From Herpetosiphon aurantiacus DSM 785 (lineage in GTDB: Bacteria > Chloroflexota > Chloroflexia > Chloroflexales > Herpetosiphonaceae), in assembly GCA_000018565.1 (NCBI GenBank), contig CP000875.1, forward strand, positions 4,789,199 through 4,853,198: a stretch of DNA of 64,000 nt, read 5' to 3'. A model generated the notes under the pieces. It did no database searches. It was not told the origin of the DNA and worked only from the letters and a program-made list of their open reading frames with translations. Made by a program: the position numbers and the translations under genes. Position 1 is the first letter of the stretch, and each line of letters starts with the position of its first letter. Positions 17,859 to 25,539 of the stretch are shown here, piece after piece.

Positions 17859-18515
17859 ATGTCCTGGTTTCAATGGCTCTCACCTGCTCACGACATTGTG
17901 GCAGCGAAATCGCCCTCAATGGTTGTTCCCTACGTTGTAGAAACAAGCAGCCGTGGCGAACGAGTTTATGACATCTACTCACGTTTGCTCAAAGAGCGGA
18001 TCATCATTCTCGGTACGCCGATTGATTCGCAAATTGCGAATGTGTTGGTGGCTCAATTATTGTTCTTGCAACACGATGACCCTGATCGCGATATTTCAAT
18101 CTATATCAACAGCCCAGGCGGCGAAGTGAATGCTGGCCTTGCGATCTACGATACGATGCAGATGGTTTCGCCCGATATTGCGACCTGGTGTGTTGGTTTT
18201 GCTGGCAGTATGGCAACGCCAGTTCTGGCTGGTGGTACCAAAGGCAAGCGCTATTCATTGCCCAATTCAACCATCCACATGCACCCAGCTGGTGGTGGTG
18301 CTCGCGGTTATGCGCCTGATGTCGAAATTCAAATTAAAGAGTTGTTGCGCTTGCAAAACATTGTGCGTGGCTTGCTGGCAAAAGATACTGGTCAGCCGAT
18401 CGAGCGGATTGCCCGCGACTTCGACCGTGATTTGTTTATGACACCAGAACAAGCCAAAGAATATGGTATCATTGACGAAATTACGACCCACATTGAAGCT
18501 GGGCAACAAGATTAA
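17859..18515 (+). CDS. clpP: ATP-dependent Clp protease proteolytic subunit
   Basis: A 218-residue serine peptidase that forms the tetradecameric chamber used by Clp[21 protein letters not shown] is the canonical handle and oxyanion region. The nucleophile Ser lies in [14 protein letters not shown], where most ClpPs read GQAASMGAFLL. The catalytic His lies in [19 protein letters not shown] and the Asp in the [20 protein letters not shown] end. The ATG at 17859 follows AAGGAGG at a good distance, so the nine in-frame residues upstream are not used. clpX begins 64 bases later in the same direction, the common clpP-clpX arrangement. Confidence 0.93.
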   Translation: MSWFQWLSPAHDIVAAKSPSMVVPYVVETSSRGERVYDIYSRLLKERIIILGTPIDSQIANVLVAQLLFLQHDDPDRDISIYINSPGGEVNAGLAIYDTMQMVSPDIATWCVGFAGSMATPVLAGGTKGKRYSLPNSTIHMHPAGGGARGYAPDVEIQIKELLRLQNIVRGLLAKDTGQPIERIARDFDRDLFMTPEQAKEYGIIDEITTHIEAGQQD

Positions 18516-18579
18516 TTGAGCAACAAGGATGATGACGCGAGCCTCGTTGCTCGCGTCGTCACCAATGGGAGCAATTCCA

Positions 18580-19878
18580 ATGGCGCAATCCGCCTTTATG
18601 CCACCGACCTACTACTGCTCGTTTTGCGGGCGGAACCAAGATGAAGTCGATCGCTTGGTCACAGGTCCGGGGGCATTATTTATTTGCAACGAGTGCATTG
18701 AGCTGTTAAGCGCAATTATTGCCAACGAGGAGCGTAAAGAAGCTCCCCATGCCCCAATTCTCCCACCAACACTGCCGATTCCCCATGCCATTCGTGATCA
18801 TCTCGATGAATATGTAATTGGCCAAGATCGGGCGAAAAAGGTGATGGCGGTGGCGGTGTACAACCACTATAAGCGGTTGCGTGCCCAAGCTCAAGGCGAT
18901 ACCGATGTCGAAATTCAAAAGAGCAATATTTTGTTAGTTGGGCCAACTGGCTCAGGCAAAACGCTGCTTGCCCAAACCCTAGCTCGTATGCTCGATGTGC
19001 CATTTGCCATCGCCGATGCCACCGCATTAACCGAGGCTGGGTATGTTGGCGAAGATGTCGAGACGATTCTGCTGCGCTTGATTCAAGCCGCCGATGGCGA
19101 TGTTGATCGCGCTCAAATGGGCATTTTGTATATCGACGAAATCGATAAAATTGCCCGCAAAGCCGATAATCCATCGATCACGCGTGATGTTTCGGGCGAG
19201 GGTGTGCAACAAGCTTTGCTGAAAATCCTCGAAGGCGGGGTGGTCAATGTGCCGCCAATGCCAGGCCGCAAACATCCGCAGCAAGAATTTATTCCCTTTG
19301 ATACCACCAATGTGCTGTTTATTTGTGGTGGGGCGTTCGAAGGCTTGGAGCATCATATTGCTGAACGGATGGGTAGTGGCGGAACCTTAGGCTTTGGCAA
19401 GACGATCGTCAAAGAAGAACGGCTCGAACGTTCTAAGAAATTGCTATCGTTGGTCAACCCCGACGATTTGCTGCACTTTGGTTTTATTCCTGAGTTTATC
19501 GGACGTATGCCGGTTGTCGCCGCGCTCACGCCGCTCGATAAAGATGCCATGATGCGGATTTTGACCGAGCCACGCAACGCAATCATCAAGCAATATCAAA
19601 AAATGTTGGCGCTTGATCATGTGCAACTCGAAGTCAGCGGCGATGCCATGGAAGCAATCGTTGAGCGAGCGTTGGCTGGCAAAACAGGCGCTCGTGGTTT
19701 GCGCACTGCCGTTGAAGAAATTTTGCTCGATGTGATGTTTGATTTGCCGTCGGAAACCGATGTAGTGCGCTGTGTAATTACCGCTGAAACGGTGCGTGAT
19801 GGTGCAATGCCAACCCTGATTCGGCGAACGAGCAGCCGCAGTCGAGCTGGTAAACAACCAACCACCAAAGCTAGTTAA
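18580..19878 (+). CDS. clpX: ATP-dependent Clp protease ATP-binding subunit ClpX
   Basis: AAA+ unfoldase that feeds substrates into ClpP. The N-terminal C4 zinc domain (CSFCG..CNEC) is followed by the Walker A GPTGSGKT, Walker [13 protein letters not shown], the pore loop GYVGEDVET, sensor-2 [14 protein letters not shown], and a basic, Ser/Thr-rich C-terminal tail. The start is taken at the ATG at 18580, which has GGGAG about 8 bases upstream and gives about 432 residues, normal for ClpX. An earlier ATG pair at 18529-18532 is possible. Co-transcription with clpP is likely. A hairpin terminator closes the unit. Confidence 0.96.
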   Translation: MAQSAFMPPTYYCSFCGRNQDEVDRLVTGPGALFICNECIELLSAIIANEERKEAPHAPILPPTLPIPHAIRDHLDEYVIGQDRAKKVMAVAVYNHYKRLRAQAQGDTDVEIQKSNILLVGPTGSGKTLLAQTLARMLDVPFAIADATALTEAGYVGEDVETILLRLIQAADGDVDRAQMGILYIDEIDKIARKADNPSITRDVSGEGVQQALLKILEGGVVNVPPMPGRKHPQQEFIPFDTTNVLFICGGAFEGLEHHIAERMGSGGTLGFGKTIVKEERLERSKKLLSLVNPDDLLHFGFIPEFIGRMPVVAALTPLDKDAMMRILTEPRNAIIKQYQKMLALDHVQLEVSGDAMEAIVERALAGKTGARGLRTAVEEILLDVMFDLPSETDVVRCVITAETVRDGAMPTLIRRTSSRSRAGKQPTTKAS

Positions 19879-19898
19879 ACGCTATTTTGCAGTCATGA

Positions 19899-19934
19899 TG
19901 CCTCGTTCTCGTTGAGAGCGGGGCATTTTGTTTT
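19899..19934 (+). terminator. Rho-independent terminator of clpP-clpX
   Basis: Stem TGCCTCGTTCTC / GAGAGCGGGGCA, 12 pairs of which two are G.U in RNA, loop GTT, then TTTTGTTTT. Confidence 0.85.
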
Positions 19935-20021
19935 AGCGTTTGTTGCCATGGCTTGACACACTGCGTAAATCGGGGCATCCTGCTAGTAGCACATGTAATT
20001 TGTGGCTTTTATGGAGGCACT

Positions 20022-20879
20022 ATGAAAGGTAAAGTTTGTTTGGTCACCGGGGCTACTGGTGGTATCGGCAAGGTAACAGCCTTAGAACTAGCGCGTCAAG
20101 GCGCGACGGTCGTGATTATTGGGCGGCATCCGTTGCGCACCGAAGGCGTTACCGAGATGATCAAACGCGAAACTGGCAATCCCAATGTTAGCTATATTTT
20201 GGCCGATTTATCCAAGCAAGTTGATGTACGCAGGGCTGCCGCCGAATTTTTGAGCAAACATCATCAATTGCATATTTTGGTCAATAATGCTGGAGCATTT
20301 TATAACTCACGCCAAGAAAGTGCCGATGGCATCGAATTAACCATGGCGCTCAATCATTTAGCCTACTTTCTATTAACCGATTTGCTGTTGGATACAATCA
20401 AAGCTAGCGCTCCTGCCCGAATTATCAATGTTTCTTCTGAGGCTCATCGGATGGGCGCGATGGATTTCAACGATCTTGAAGGCAAGCGCAAATGGGGTGG
20501 CTGGCGCATGTATGGTCGTTCCAAATTGGCCAATATTCTATTTACCAAAGAGCTTGCCCGCCGTTTGGCAGGCACCGATGTCACGGTCAACTGCTTGCAT
20601 CCAGGCGTGGTTTCAACCGGCTTTGCTGCCAACAACGGATTCTTTGGCATTGCCATGCGCAAATTAATGGATCTTGGCTCGATCAGCGCCGAAAAAGGGG
20701 CCGAAACCACCTTGTATCTTGCCACATCGCACGAAGTTGAGCATCTCACGGGCTTGTATTTCGATAAAAAGAAACCACGTGAATCCAGCCCAGCCTCGCA
20801 CGATCAAACTGCCGCCGAAAAGCTCTGGCAGTGGAGCGAAACCAAAGTTAAGCAAATCAACGAGCAACAAGCAGCGTAA
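20022..20879 (+). CDS. Short-chain dehydrogenase/reductase, retinol-dehydrogenase type
   Basis: A 285-residue NAD(P)-dependent oxidoreductase. The N-terminal VTGATGGIGKVTALELA is the TGxxxGIG cofactor motif. NNAG is in LHILVNNAGAF, the catalytic Ser in IINVSSEAHR, and the YGRSKLAN segment carries the Y-x3-K pair. NCLHPGVVSTGF follows. The overall wording matches the RDH/WW-domain oxidoreductase group. Substrate is unknown. The ATG at 20022 has GGAGG six bases upstream; an earlier in-frame ATG lacks this. Confidence 0.9.
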   Translation: MKGKVCLVTGATGGIGKVTALELARQGATVVIIGRHPLRTEGVTEMIKRETGNPNVSYILADLSKQVDVRRAAAEFLSKHHQLHILVNNAGAFYNSRQESADGIELTMALNHLAYFLLTDLLLDTIKASAPARIINVSSEAHRMGAMDFNDLEGKRKWGGWRMYGRSKLANILFTKELARRLAGTDVTVNCLHPGVVSTGFAANNGFFGIAMRKLMDLGSISAEKGAETTLYLATSHEVEHLTGLYFDKKKPRESSPASHDQTAAEKLWQWSETKVKQINEQQAA

Positions 20880-20905
20880 AAAGGGATGCGGGATGAAAGC
20901 TGTGG

Positions 20906-21090
20906 CTATAGGTAGGTTTTAACGATCCCTCACCCCCGACCCCTCTCTTACAAGGGTAGGTTGTTAACAATGCTTGGGTGGGATGGATCGTCAATTGGCA
21001 TGCCCTCACCCCCTAGCCCCCTCTCCCGCCCGCGAGGCGAGGGGGAAACCCTTGATCATGATCATTGGATCGCCCCTCTCCCGCCGCAGT
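20906..21090. repeat. Interspersed repeats next to the IS element
   Basis: Contains two TAGGTTTTAAC / ACAAGGGTAGGTTGTTAAC words and two CCCTCACCCC..CCCC blocks, i.e. pieces of the families described at 5529-5695. The IS element is inserted at its right edge, within CCCCTCTCCCGCCGCAGT, and the matching half continues beyond the element as GGGAGAGGGGTCGGGGGTGA from about 22410. Confidence 0.7.
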
Positions 21091-21131
21091 GTTTAAGGGC
21101 GGACAGGTTGGGGAATGGGTATTCATCAGTG

Positions 21132-22301
21132 TTAGGGGATGGCCGTCCCGAGCCGACCACCCCGCGTCACCGTCGTGGCCCACCGTTCGTGCAGCGCCGT
21201 TCCCGCCAACGATAGTCGCGCTCCCAGCGCTGGCTGCGTTCCCGTCCACAGCCAGCGCAGCACCCCATACCGCCCCAACCGAAACAGACTTTCTCGTGCC
21301 GCCCATGGGCGGCGCGGGCTGGGGCGATCCCCGCGTTCGGCCAGCACCGCCTGCGCCTCCGCCGTCCCGACCAGCAGCACCAGCACCGTCGCGATCGCCA
21401 TGCCCAGCACCAAGGCCTCCTGCGTCGTCTGGCTCCGCGACTGGCTCGCCTCCCATTGCCAGCCCGCCGTTTTCCAATCGCGAAACAGGGCCTCAATCGC
21501 AGAGCGCCGCCCATACGCCTGCCGAATCGCCCCAATGCCCTCCAGATTGCTCACCAGCAGTAACGGCTCGTGACACGTCGCCTCCCATGCGGCCACCACT
21601 GTCACCGTTCGCCAGCCCGCCTTCTTGAAGGCATGACCCCGCCGCACCACGCGATGGCCTCGCGTGACCAGCGTGCGGATCATGGTTTCGGTGTGCCCCC
21701 GCAGTTGGATGCGGGTATGGCCTTGGACGCGCACGACCCAGCCCCAGCCGTAGGCCGCGACCTGATCGGTGAAGGCGGGGCAGCCAAAAGCACGGTCGGC
21801 CACGACGACGACGGACATGGCATTGGGCAGCACCTGCTGCACGCGCTCCAGCAGGGTGGCAACATCGGTCCAGAAGGCGGTGGCGCGGCGGGTATAGCCG
21901 GGATGGAGCACCCAGGCAAGCGGAATGGCGCGACCGTGATACCAGAGGGCGGCGGTGAGCAGGGTCCAGCGGTCGGTGTGGGTGGTTTCATCGATGATAA
22001 CGGTGACGGATTCAGTGGGTGCGATGTGGAGGGTGGTGGCGAGGATGGCGCGATGGAGCGACCACGACAGCTGGGAATCCCGATAGGTGCGGCGCAGTCG
22101 GCGTTCGTGACTGGCGGCGTGGGCAGCGGTGGACAGTCCAAGGGCACAGCCCCAGGCCACGACGCGCGTGGTGATGGACGGCATGAGCAGGATGCTGACG
22201 AGCCAATCGGTGAGCCGACGGGCAGTCCAGGGCGAGAGGGTGGGCACGGCGGTGCGCAGGATGGTGTTGATCCAGTGGGCAAGGGCTGGTATACTCGGCA
22301 T
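21132..22301 (-). CDS. IS4-family DDE transposase
   Basis: About 389 residues. The DDE triad is visible: first Asp in VTVIIDETTH (about residue 104), second in VVVVADRAFG, and the Glu in YGRRSAIEALFRDWK, an exact Y-(2)-R-(3)-E-(6)-K signature of the IS4 family. It cuts and pastes the element. The start at 22301 is favoured by GAGG four bases upstream and by the promoter at 22343-22371, whose predicted start point lies downstream of the longer open frame's ATG. Base composition is strongly GC-biased relative to neighbours. No frameshift or stop was seen. Confidence 0.9.
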   Translation of the reverse strand: MPSIPALAHWINTILRTAVPTLSPWTARRLTDWLVSILLMPSITTRVVAWGCALGLSTAAHAASHERRLRRTYRDSQLSWSLHRAILATTLHIAPTESVTVIIDETTHTDRWTLLTAALWYHGRAIPLAWVLHPGYTRRATAFWTDVATLLERVQQVLPNAMSVVVVADRAFGCPAFTDQVAAYGWGWVVRVQGHTRIQLRGHTETMIRTLVTRGHRVVRRGHAFKKAGWRTVTVVAAWEATCHEPLLLVSNLEGIGAIRQAYGRRSAIEALFRDWKTAGWQWEASQSRSQTTQEALVLGMAIATVLVLLVGTAEAQAVLAERGDRPSPRRPWAARESLFRLGRYGVLRWLWTGTQPALGARLSLAGTALHERWATTVTRGGRLGTAIP

Positions 22302-22363
22302 ACGACCTCGGTTTTGGGATGGGTTTGGTTTCGTCACCACCCAGTATACCAACCCGAGGTCGT
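22302..22363 (-). promoter_or_regulatory. Transposase promoter and start-codon-sequestering hairpin
   Basis: On the minus strand TTCACA (22366-22371), a 17-base spacer and TATACT (22343-22348, with TG before it) form a good promoter. Arms ACGACCTCGG (22302-22311) and CCGAGGTCGT (22354-22363) are perfect complements. The first contains the GAGG ribosome site. The second lies in the promoter spacer, so only transcripts entering from outside would carry both arms and fold the start shut. This is the known anti-readthrough logic of IS10 and IS50. Confidence 0.6.
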
Positions 22364-22537
22364 TGTGTGAACCCATGGTGTGCGTCCCTGTCCGCCCTTA
22401 AACCGCCGTGGGAGAGGGGTCGGGGGTGAGGGAATACTGGCGGTTGCCAACCTCATAAACCATTCCATCTATGTTCTATCTTCTTTGTTACCAATTTCAG
22501 CCCTCATAATTCATCCTTCATACGTTCATTAACGGGG

Positions 22538-22566
22538 TTGACATTTCGGGCCGGCTTAAGCATAAT
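22538..22566 (+). promoter_or_regulatory. Promoter of tRNA-Arg
   Basis: Consensus TTGACA at 22538-22543, a 17-base spacer and CATAAT at 22561-22566. The start would fall near 22573, a few bases before the tRNA. Confidence 0.85.
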
Positions 22567-22578
22567 TGCCGATGGTAT

Positions 22579-22655
22579 GATCCCGTAGCTCAGGTGGATA
22601 GAGCAACAGTTTCCTAAACTGTGTGTCGCGCGTTCGAGTCGCGCCGGGGTCACCA
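22579..22655 (+). tRNA. tRNA-Arg (CCT)
   Basis: 77 nucleotides with encoded CCA. The acceptor stem pairs GATCCCG with CGGGGTC (one T-G), the D arm is GCTC..GAGC, and the anticodon stem CAGT/ACTG (extended ACAGT/ACTGT) holds the 7-base loop TTCCTAA, so the anticodon is CCT. The T arm is GCGCG-TTCGAGT-CGCGC. It decodes AGG. It has its own promoter and terminator. Confidence 0.96.
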
Positions 22656-22664
22656 ATATTAAAC

Positions 22665-22697
22665 AACCACGAAGCCTTGACGCTTCGTGGTTTTTGT
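22665..22697 (+). terminator. Rho-independent terminator of tRNA-Arg
   Basis: 11-bp perfect stem AACCACGAAGC / GCTTCGTGGTT, 6-base loop, followed by TTTTTGTTT. Confidence 0.92.
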
Positions 22698-22712
22698 TTA
22701 GGAGTACGTAGG

Positions 22713-23486
22713 ATGGATCTGAGTCTGTGGGCGAAACTCAATGGAACGTTGATCAATGTGGCGACGGTGGCACTTGGCACAGGCTTAGGCTTAGCGTTAC
22801 GTGGGCGTTTACCCGAACGCATGCAAACAGTCATTATGCAGGCACTGGGCTTGGTGACGATCTTTATTGGCTTATCGATGGCTGGCAGCATGAACAAAGC
22901 TGGAGCAACCTTGCAAAGCACAGCCCTAGCAGCTCAGCCAATTGTAGTCGATGGGGTGGTGATTGGCTTGGTTGGTTTGGTGGTTGGTGGTTTGTTGGGG
23001 GAGTGGTGGCGAGTCGAGCAGCGTTTAGCTGCATTAGGCGATTGGCTCAAAGCTAAATTTAATGGGAGCGGACGCTTTACCGAGGGCTTTGTAGCAGCTT
23101 CATTGCTGTTTTGTATTGGCCCAATGACCTTGATTGGTAGCATTAACAATGGCTTGATCGGCGATTCACAGCTACTGATCATCAAAGCGGCGCTCGATGG
23201 CTTGGCGGCAATTGCTTTGGCTAGCAGCTTTGGGATTGGCGTGGGCTTTTCGATTTTGATCATTTTGATTTATCAAGGTGGGGTGGCGCTGGCGGCTGGT
23301 GCTTTAGCCACGATTTTGCCCAATCCAGCGGTCGATCCACGGGTGTTGATCATTACGGGAGTTGGGGGCTTGATGGTGGTTGGCGTGGGCATCAATCTGC
23401 TTGATCTGACCAAAATTCGCGTGGCTTCGTTGCTACCTGCCTTACTGGTAGCTCCGCTGTTTCATTGGCTAATTAGCTTGCTTTAG
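22713..23486 (+). CDS. DUF554 (YqgA/YdfK) membrane protein
   Basis: A 257-residue membrane protein with six or seven helices. It shows the DUF554 features: N-terminal GTLINVATVALGTGLGL, the GLVVGGLLGEWWRVEQRL segment, FVAASLLFCIGPMTLIGSINNGL, and GVGGLMVVGVGINLLDLTKIRVASLLPAL. The family is widespread; physiological function and substrate are not established. The ATG at 22713 follows AGGAG at about 9 bases; a longer open frame would run through the tRNA and its terminator and is rejected. Confidence 0.92.
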   Translation: MDLSLWAKLNGTLINVATVALGTGLGLALRGRLPERMQTVIMQALGLVTIFIGLSMAGSMNKAGATLQSTALAAQPIVVDGVVIGLVGLVVGGLLGEWWRVEQRLAALGDWLKAKFNGSGRFTEGFVAASLLFCIGPMTLIGSINNGLIGDSQLLIIKAALDGLAAIALASSFGIGVGFSILIILIYQGGVALAAGALATILPNPAVDPRVLIITGVGGLMVVGVGINLLDLTKIRVASLLPALLVAPLFHWLISLL

Positions 23487-23504
23487 ATTCCCTCCCCCTC
23501 TGCC

Positions 23505-23738
23505 CCCTCCTTACAAGGGTAGGTTTTTTACGATTGGTCTGCTGTGGAGCGTTCCCTCACCCCCTCTCCCACGAAAACGCGGGCGAGGGGGAGCACCCGT
23601 TTTCACCACAAATCATGCCAAAACCACGCCATTAAAGCCCCTCTCCCACGAAAACGCGGGCGAGGGGAGTTCCAATAGTTATGATACGGTGGTTCCCCCT
23701 CGCTCGCTCGGCGGGAGAGGGGGCAAGGGGGTGAGGGC
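23505..23738. repeat. Composite GC-rich interspersed repeat
   Basis: Contains CTTACAAGGGTAGGTTTTTTAC, then two successive CCCTCTCCCACGAAAACGCGGGCGAGGGG blocks (near 23565 and 23638), and a closing block GGCGGGAGAGGGGGCAAGGGGGTGAGGG in the opposite sense. It fills the gap between convergent genes. The loop ACGAAAACG differs from the ACTGCGGCG found in other copies. Confidence 0.75.
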
Positions 23739-23743
23739 ACATT

Positions 23744-24556
23744 TTAGGCTTCGTGGAATGGCCAAGCGATTTCCATCAAAGCATCAGGGCCAGGCGGGTT
23801 GATCCAGATTTCGCGCGGTGAATCGGAAACCACATAACCATTAGCTTTGACCCAATCGCTACCAGCATCGTAGCCCGCCAAAATATGCGGAAACTCACAC
23901 TGATCGCCGTGCATTGTCACAACTGCAACTTTACCAGCAGGCAAAATTCGCCCAACTATCTCGCCTTGCGACTCGACAAGCTGATCAACAGGTAAACAAA
24001 CTTCAATCGGGCCATCATCATCGGCGTTAATCGTGCCGTGAAAAATGCCAAACGCAGAGCCACGCACAACTAAATGATGGTCAGCGGCAAAACGTTCCAT
24101 CGTGTGGAAGGCATGCGCAATCACATTATCCAACTCGTTAACAAACGTGCGTTTGGTGATGCTGAGGATGGGCTGATCGGCTTGTTGGCGGACAGTTACT
24201 TCAAGGCTCATACAAACTCCTTCTTGACGAATTAACCCGAGGATGAGGCTTTGGGCACGACGGGCTTGGATTGCCTGCAACTCGACTGAACGAATGTAGC
24301 GGCTAAGCAAAATCTCGGCATCTTTAGCGGAAGCATTAATCAATTGGCGAATCGTGGCAAGTGGCATGTTAATTTGACGCAACATACCAATCAAGCGAGC
24401 AGTGGCCAGTTGCTCAGCCTGATAATAACGATAGCCAGTCTGTGGATCGACATAGTGAGCCGCTAAGATGCCTAATTGATCGTACATCCGCAAGGCTTTG
24501 AGCGATAGGCGAGTTGCTTGGGCAAAGTTACCAATTGAGATACGCTGTTCGTTCAT
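23744..24556 (-). CDS. MerR-family regulator with GyrI-like effector domain
   Basis: A 270-residue regulator. Residues about 1-70 form the MerR winged-helix DNA-binding domain (SIGNFAQATRLSLKALRMYDQLGIL..GYRYY), a coiled-coil follows to about 115, and the C-terminal part is a GyrI-like small-molecule-binding domain (EVTVRQQADQPILSITK.. to the end). This matches the BmrR/TipA-like layout of multidrug-responsive activators. Its own promoter has a 19-base spacer and an apparently leaderless start (see the promoter feature), which fits autoregulation. Confidence 0.9.
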   Translation of the reverse strand: MNEQRISIGNFAQATRLSLKALRMYDQLGILAAHYVDPQTGYRYYQAEQLATARLIGMLRQINMPLATIRQLINASAKDAEILLSRYIRSVELQAIQARRAQSLILGLIRQEGVCMSLEVTVRQQADQPILSITKRTFVNELDNVIAHAFHTMERFAADHHLVVRGSAFGIFHGTINADDDGPIEVCLPVDQLVESQGEIVGRILPAGKVAVVTMHGDQCEFPHILAGYDAGSDWVKANGYVVSDSPREIWINPPGPDALMEIAWPFHEA

Positions 24557-24562
24557 AGCGCT

Positions 24563-24593
24563 AGTATAGGGTCATCCCCAAGGGTAGACACAA
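24563..24593 (-). promoter_or_regulatory. 19-bp-spacer promoter of the merR gene, leaderless
   Basis: Minus strand TTGTGT (24588-24593), 19-base spacer, TATACT (24563-24568). Only 6 bases separate the -10 from the ATG, so the message would begin at or next to the start codon. Over-long 19-base spacers are the typical target of MerR-family activators. Confidence 0.6.
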
Positions 24594-24610
24594 GGGTGAG
24601 TTTTGTTGGG

Positions 24611-24641
24611 CAACAAAAAAGCCGAAGTAAGCAACTTCGGC
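24611..24641 (-). terminator. Rho-independent terminator
   Basis: 8-bp stem GCCGAAGT / ACTTCGGC with 5-base loop, followed on the minus strand by TTTTTTGTTG. It closes the leftward gene ending at 24666. Confidence 0.9.
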
Positions 24642-24665
24642 CTTTGATTTGAATTGAATCCAGAT

Positions 24666-25361
24666 TTAGCGTTGGCGGGTATTATTTTCGACTGGCACAT
24701 ACACCGGAACCCGTTCGCCATAGCGATAGGGGGGTTGATAAATGCGCCGAGCTGGTTTGGTGCGCACGGCAAACTCTGCGCCGCCAGCAGCAAACGACAA
24801 GCCCATAAACAAGGTTGGTGGCACTAACTCAATCGCGCCAATACTCATACCCTTAACATCGAGCGAAGTTGTAAAAAAGCGTTGAAAAAGTGGGCTTAAC
24901 TTGGGGGTAAGTGCGCCAGCAATGGTTAATGCCAAGAAAATACTGGTACTTGACAACATATCGAGGAAAGCAACCATGCCAAGGCCGATCGAAGCAACGG
25001 TCAGGAAACAAAAACTCAAGGCCGTTGCACAACGGCGATAAATCGCCATCGAGCGTTCGCCGCGTTGCAGGCGTAACAAGCCTTCACGGGCAGCATCGAA
25101 CAACAACGCTGGATCAATCGCGGCGCGAATGCGAAAGCCTTCGGTTGTCGCACAGCCATCGACCAATTGCGAACCATAGCGCTCTTCGAGCACATTGACT
25201 GTGGCGTGCTCGATTGCGTGATTACGCCGCACAGCCACACCTTGCCACAATTGATTGAGTTGACGGGGGACATTTAACAATGACCAAATTGGCTGACCGA
25301 AGAACCAGAAGATGACTGCCAACGCACCAAATAATCCCGAAAAAATCATTAATCCATGCAT
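24666..25361 (-). CDS. Membrane protein with HAIEHAT motif, DUF6391-like
   Basis: A 231-residue protein. An N-terminal helix (about 5-25), a soluble part with RRNHAIEHATVNVLEERYG at about 46-64, then two or three helices from about 110 on, and a basic Pro/Tyr-rich tail. The H-x-x-EHAT motif resembles an uncharacterised family of cyanobacterial and Chloroflexota membrane proteins; the pattern of His and Glu might bind metal, but that is inference. Function unknown. It is flanked by the MerR gene downstream and hisZ divergently upstream. Confidence 0.6.
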   Translation of the reverse strand: MHGLMIFSGLFGALAVIFWFFGQPIWSLLNVPRQLNQLWQGVAVRRNHAIEHATVNVLEERYGSQLVDGCATTEGFRIRAAIDPALLFDAAREGLLRLQRGERSMAIYRRCATALSFCFLTVASIGLGMVAFLDMLSSTSIFLALTIAGALTPKLSPLFQRFFTTSLDVKGMSIGAIELVPPTLFMGLSFAAGGAEFAVRTKPARRIYQPPYRYGERVPVYVPVENNTRQR

Positions 25362-25484
25362 AGGCTTTCCTTCCCGTGGCAGTTAACAAGCTGTAAAGTA
25401 CCAATAAAAGCAGCGTATCACGCCACTGAGTAGCCGTCAAGGCAGACATAAGTACTTTACGCTATACGACCCTATTTGGTTCCG

Positions 25485-25513
25485 TTCACCCTTGCGAAAT
25501 TTTCGCGTACAAT
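25485..25513 (+). promoter_or_regulatory. Promoter of hisZ
   Basis: TTCACC at 25485-25490, 17-base spacer, TACAAT at 25508-25513. The start would fall near 25520, about 20 bases before the GTG at 25540. Confidence 0.6.
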
Positions 25514-25539
25514 GGTTGCGATTGTGCTCGGAGGAACCT

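Larger units (their letters stand above)
21091..22403. mobile_element. IS4-type insertion sequence, 1.31 kb, complete
   Basis: Bounded by 17-bp perfect terminal inverted repeats GTTTAAGGGCGGACAGG (21091-21107) and its complement (22387-22403). It carries one leftward transposase gene. It is far more GC-rich than the host genes around it, which suggests recent arrival. It interrupts a copy of the GC-rich interspersed repeat. A target duplication could not be set exactly, because both flanks read CGCCG-like sequence and the repeat itself is variable. The gene and both ends are intact, so the element may be active. Confidence 0.88.

Noticed and set aside
21570-22370. Long plus-strand open frame within the IS element
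   Set aside because: A shadow of the GC-rich transposase gene; Gly/His-rich with no family match, no ribosome site.
21081-22413. Exact target-site duplication of the IS element
   Set aside because: The flanks lie in a variable hairpin repeat (CCGCCGCAGT left, CGCCGTGGGA right) and no exact direct repeat can be fixed.
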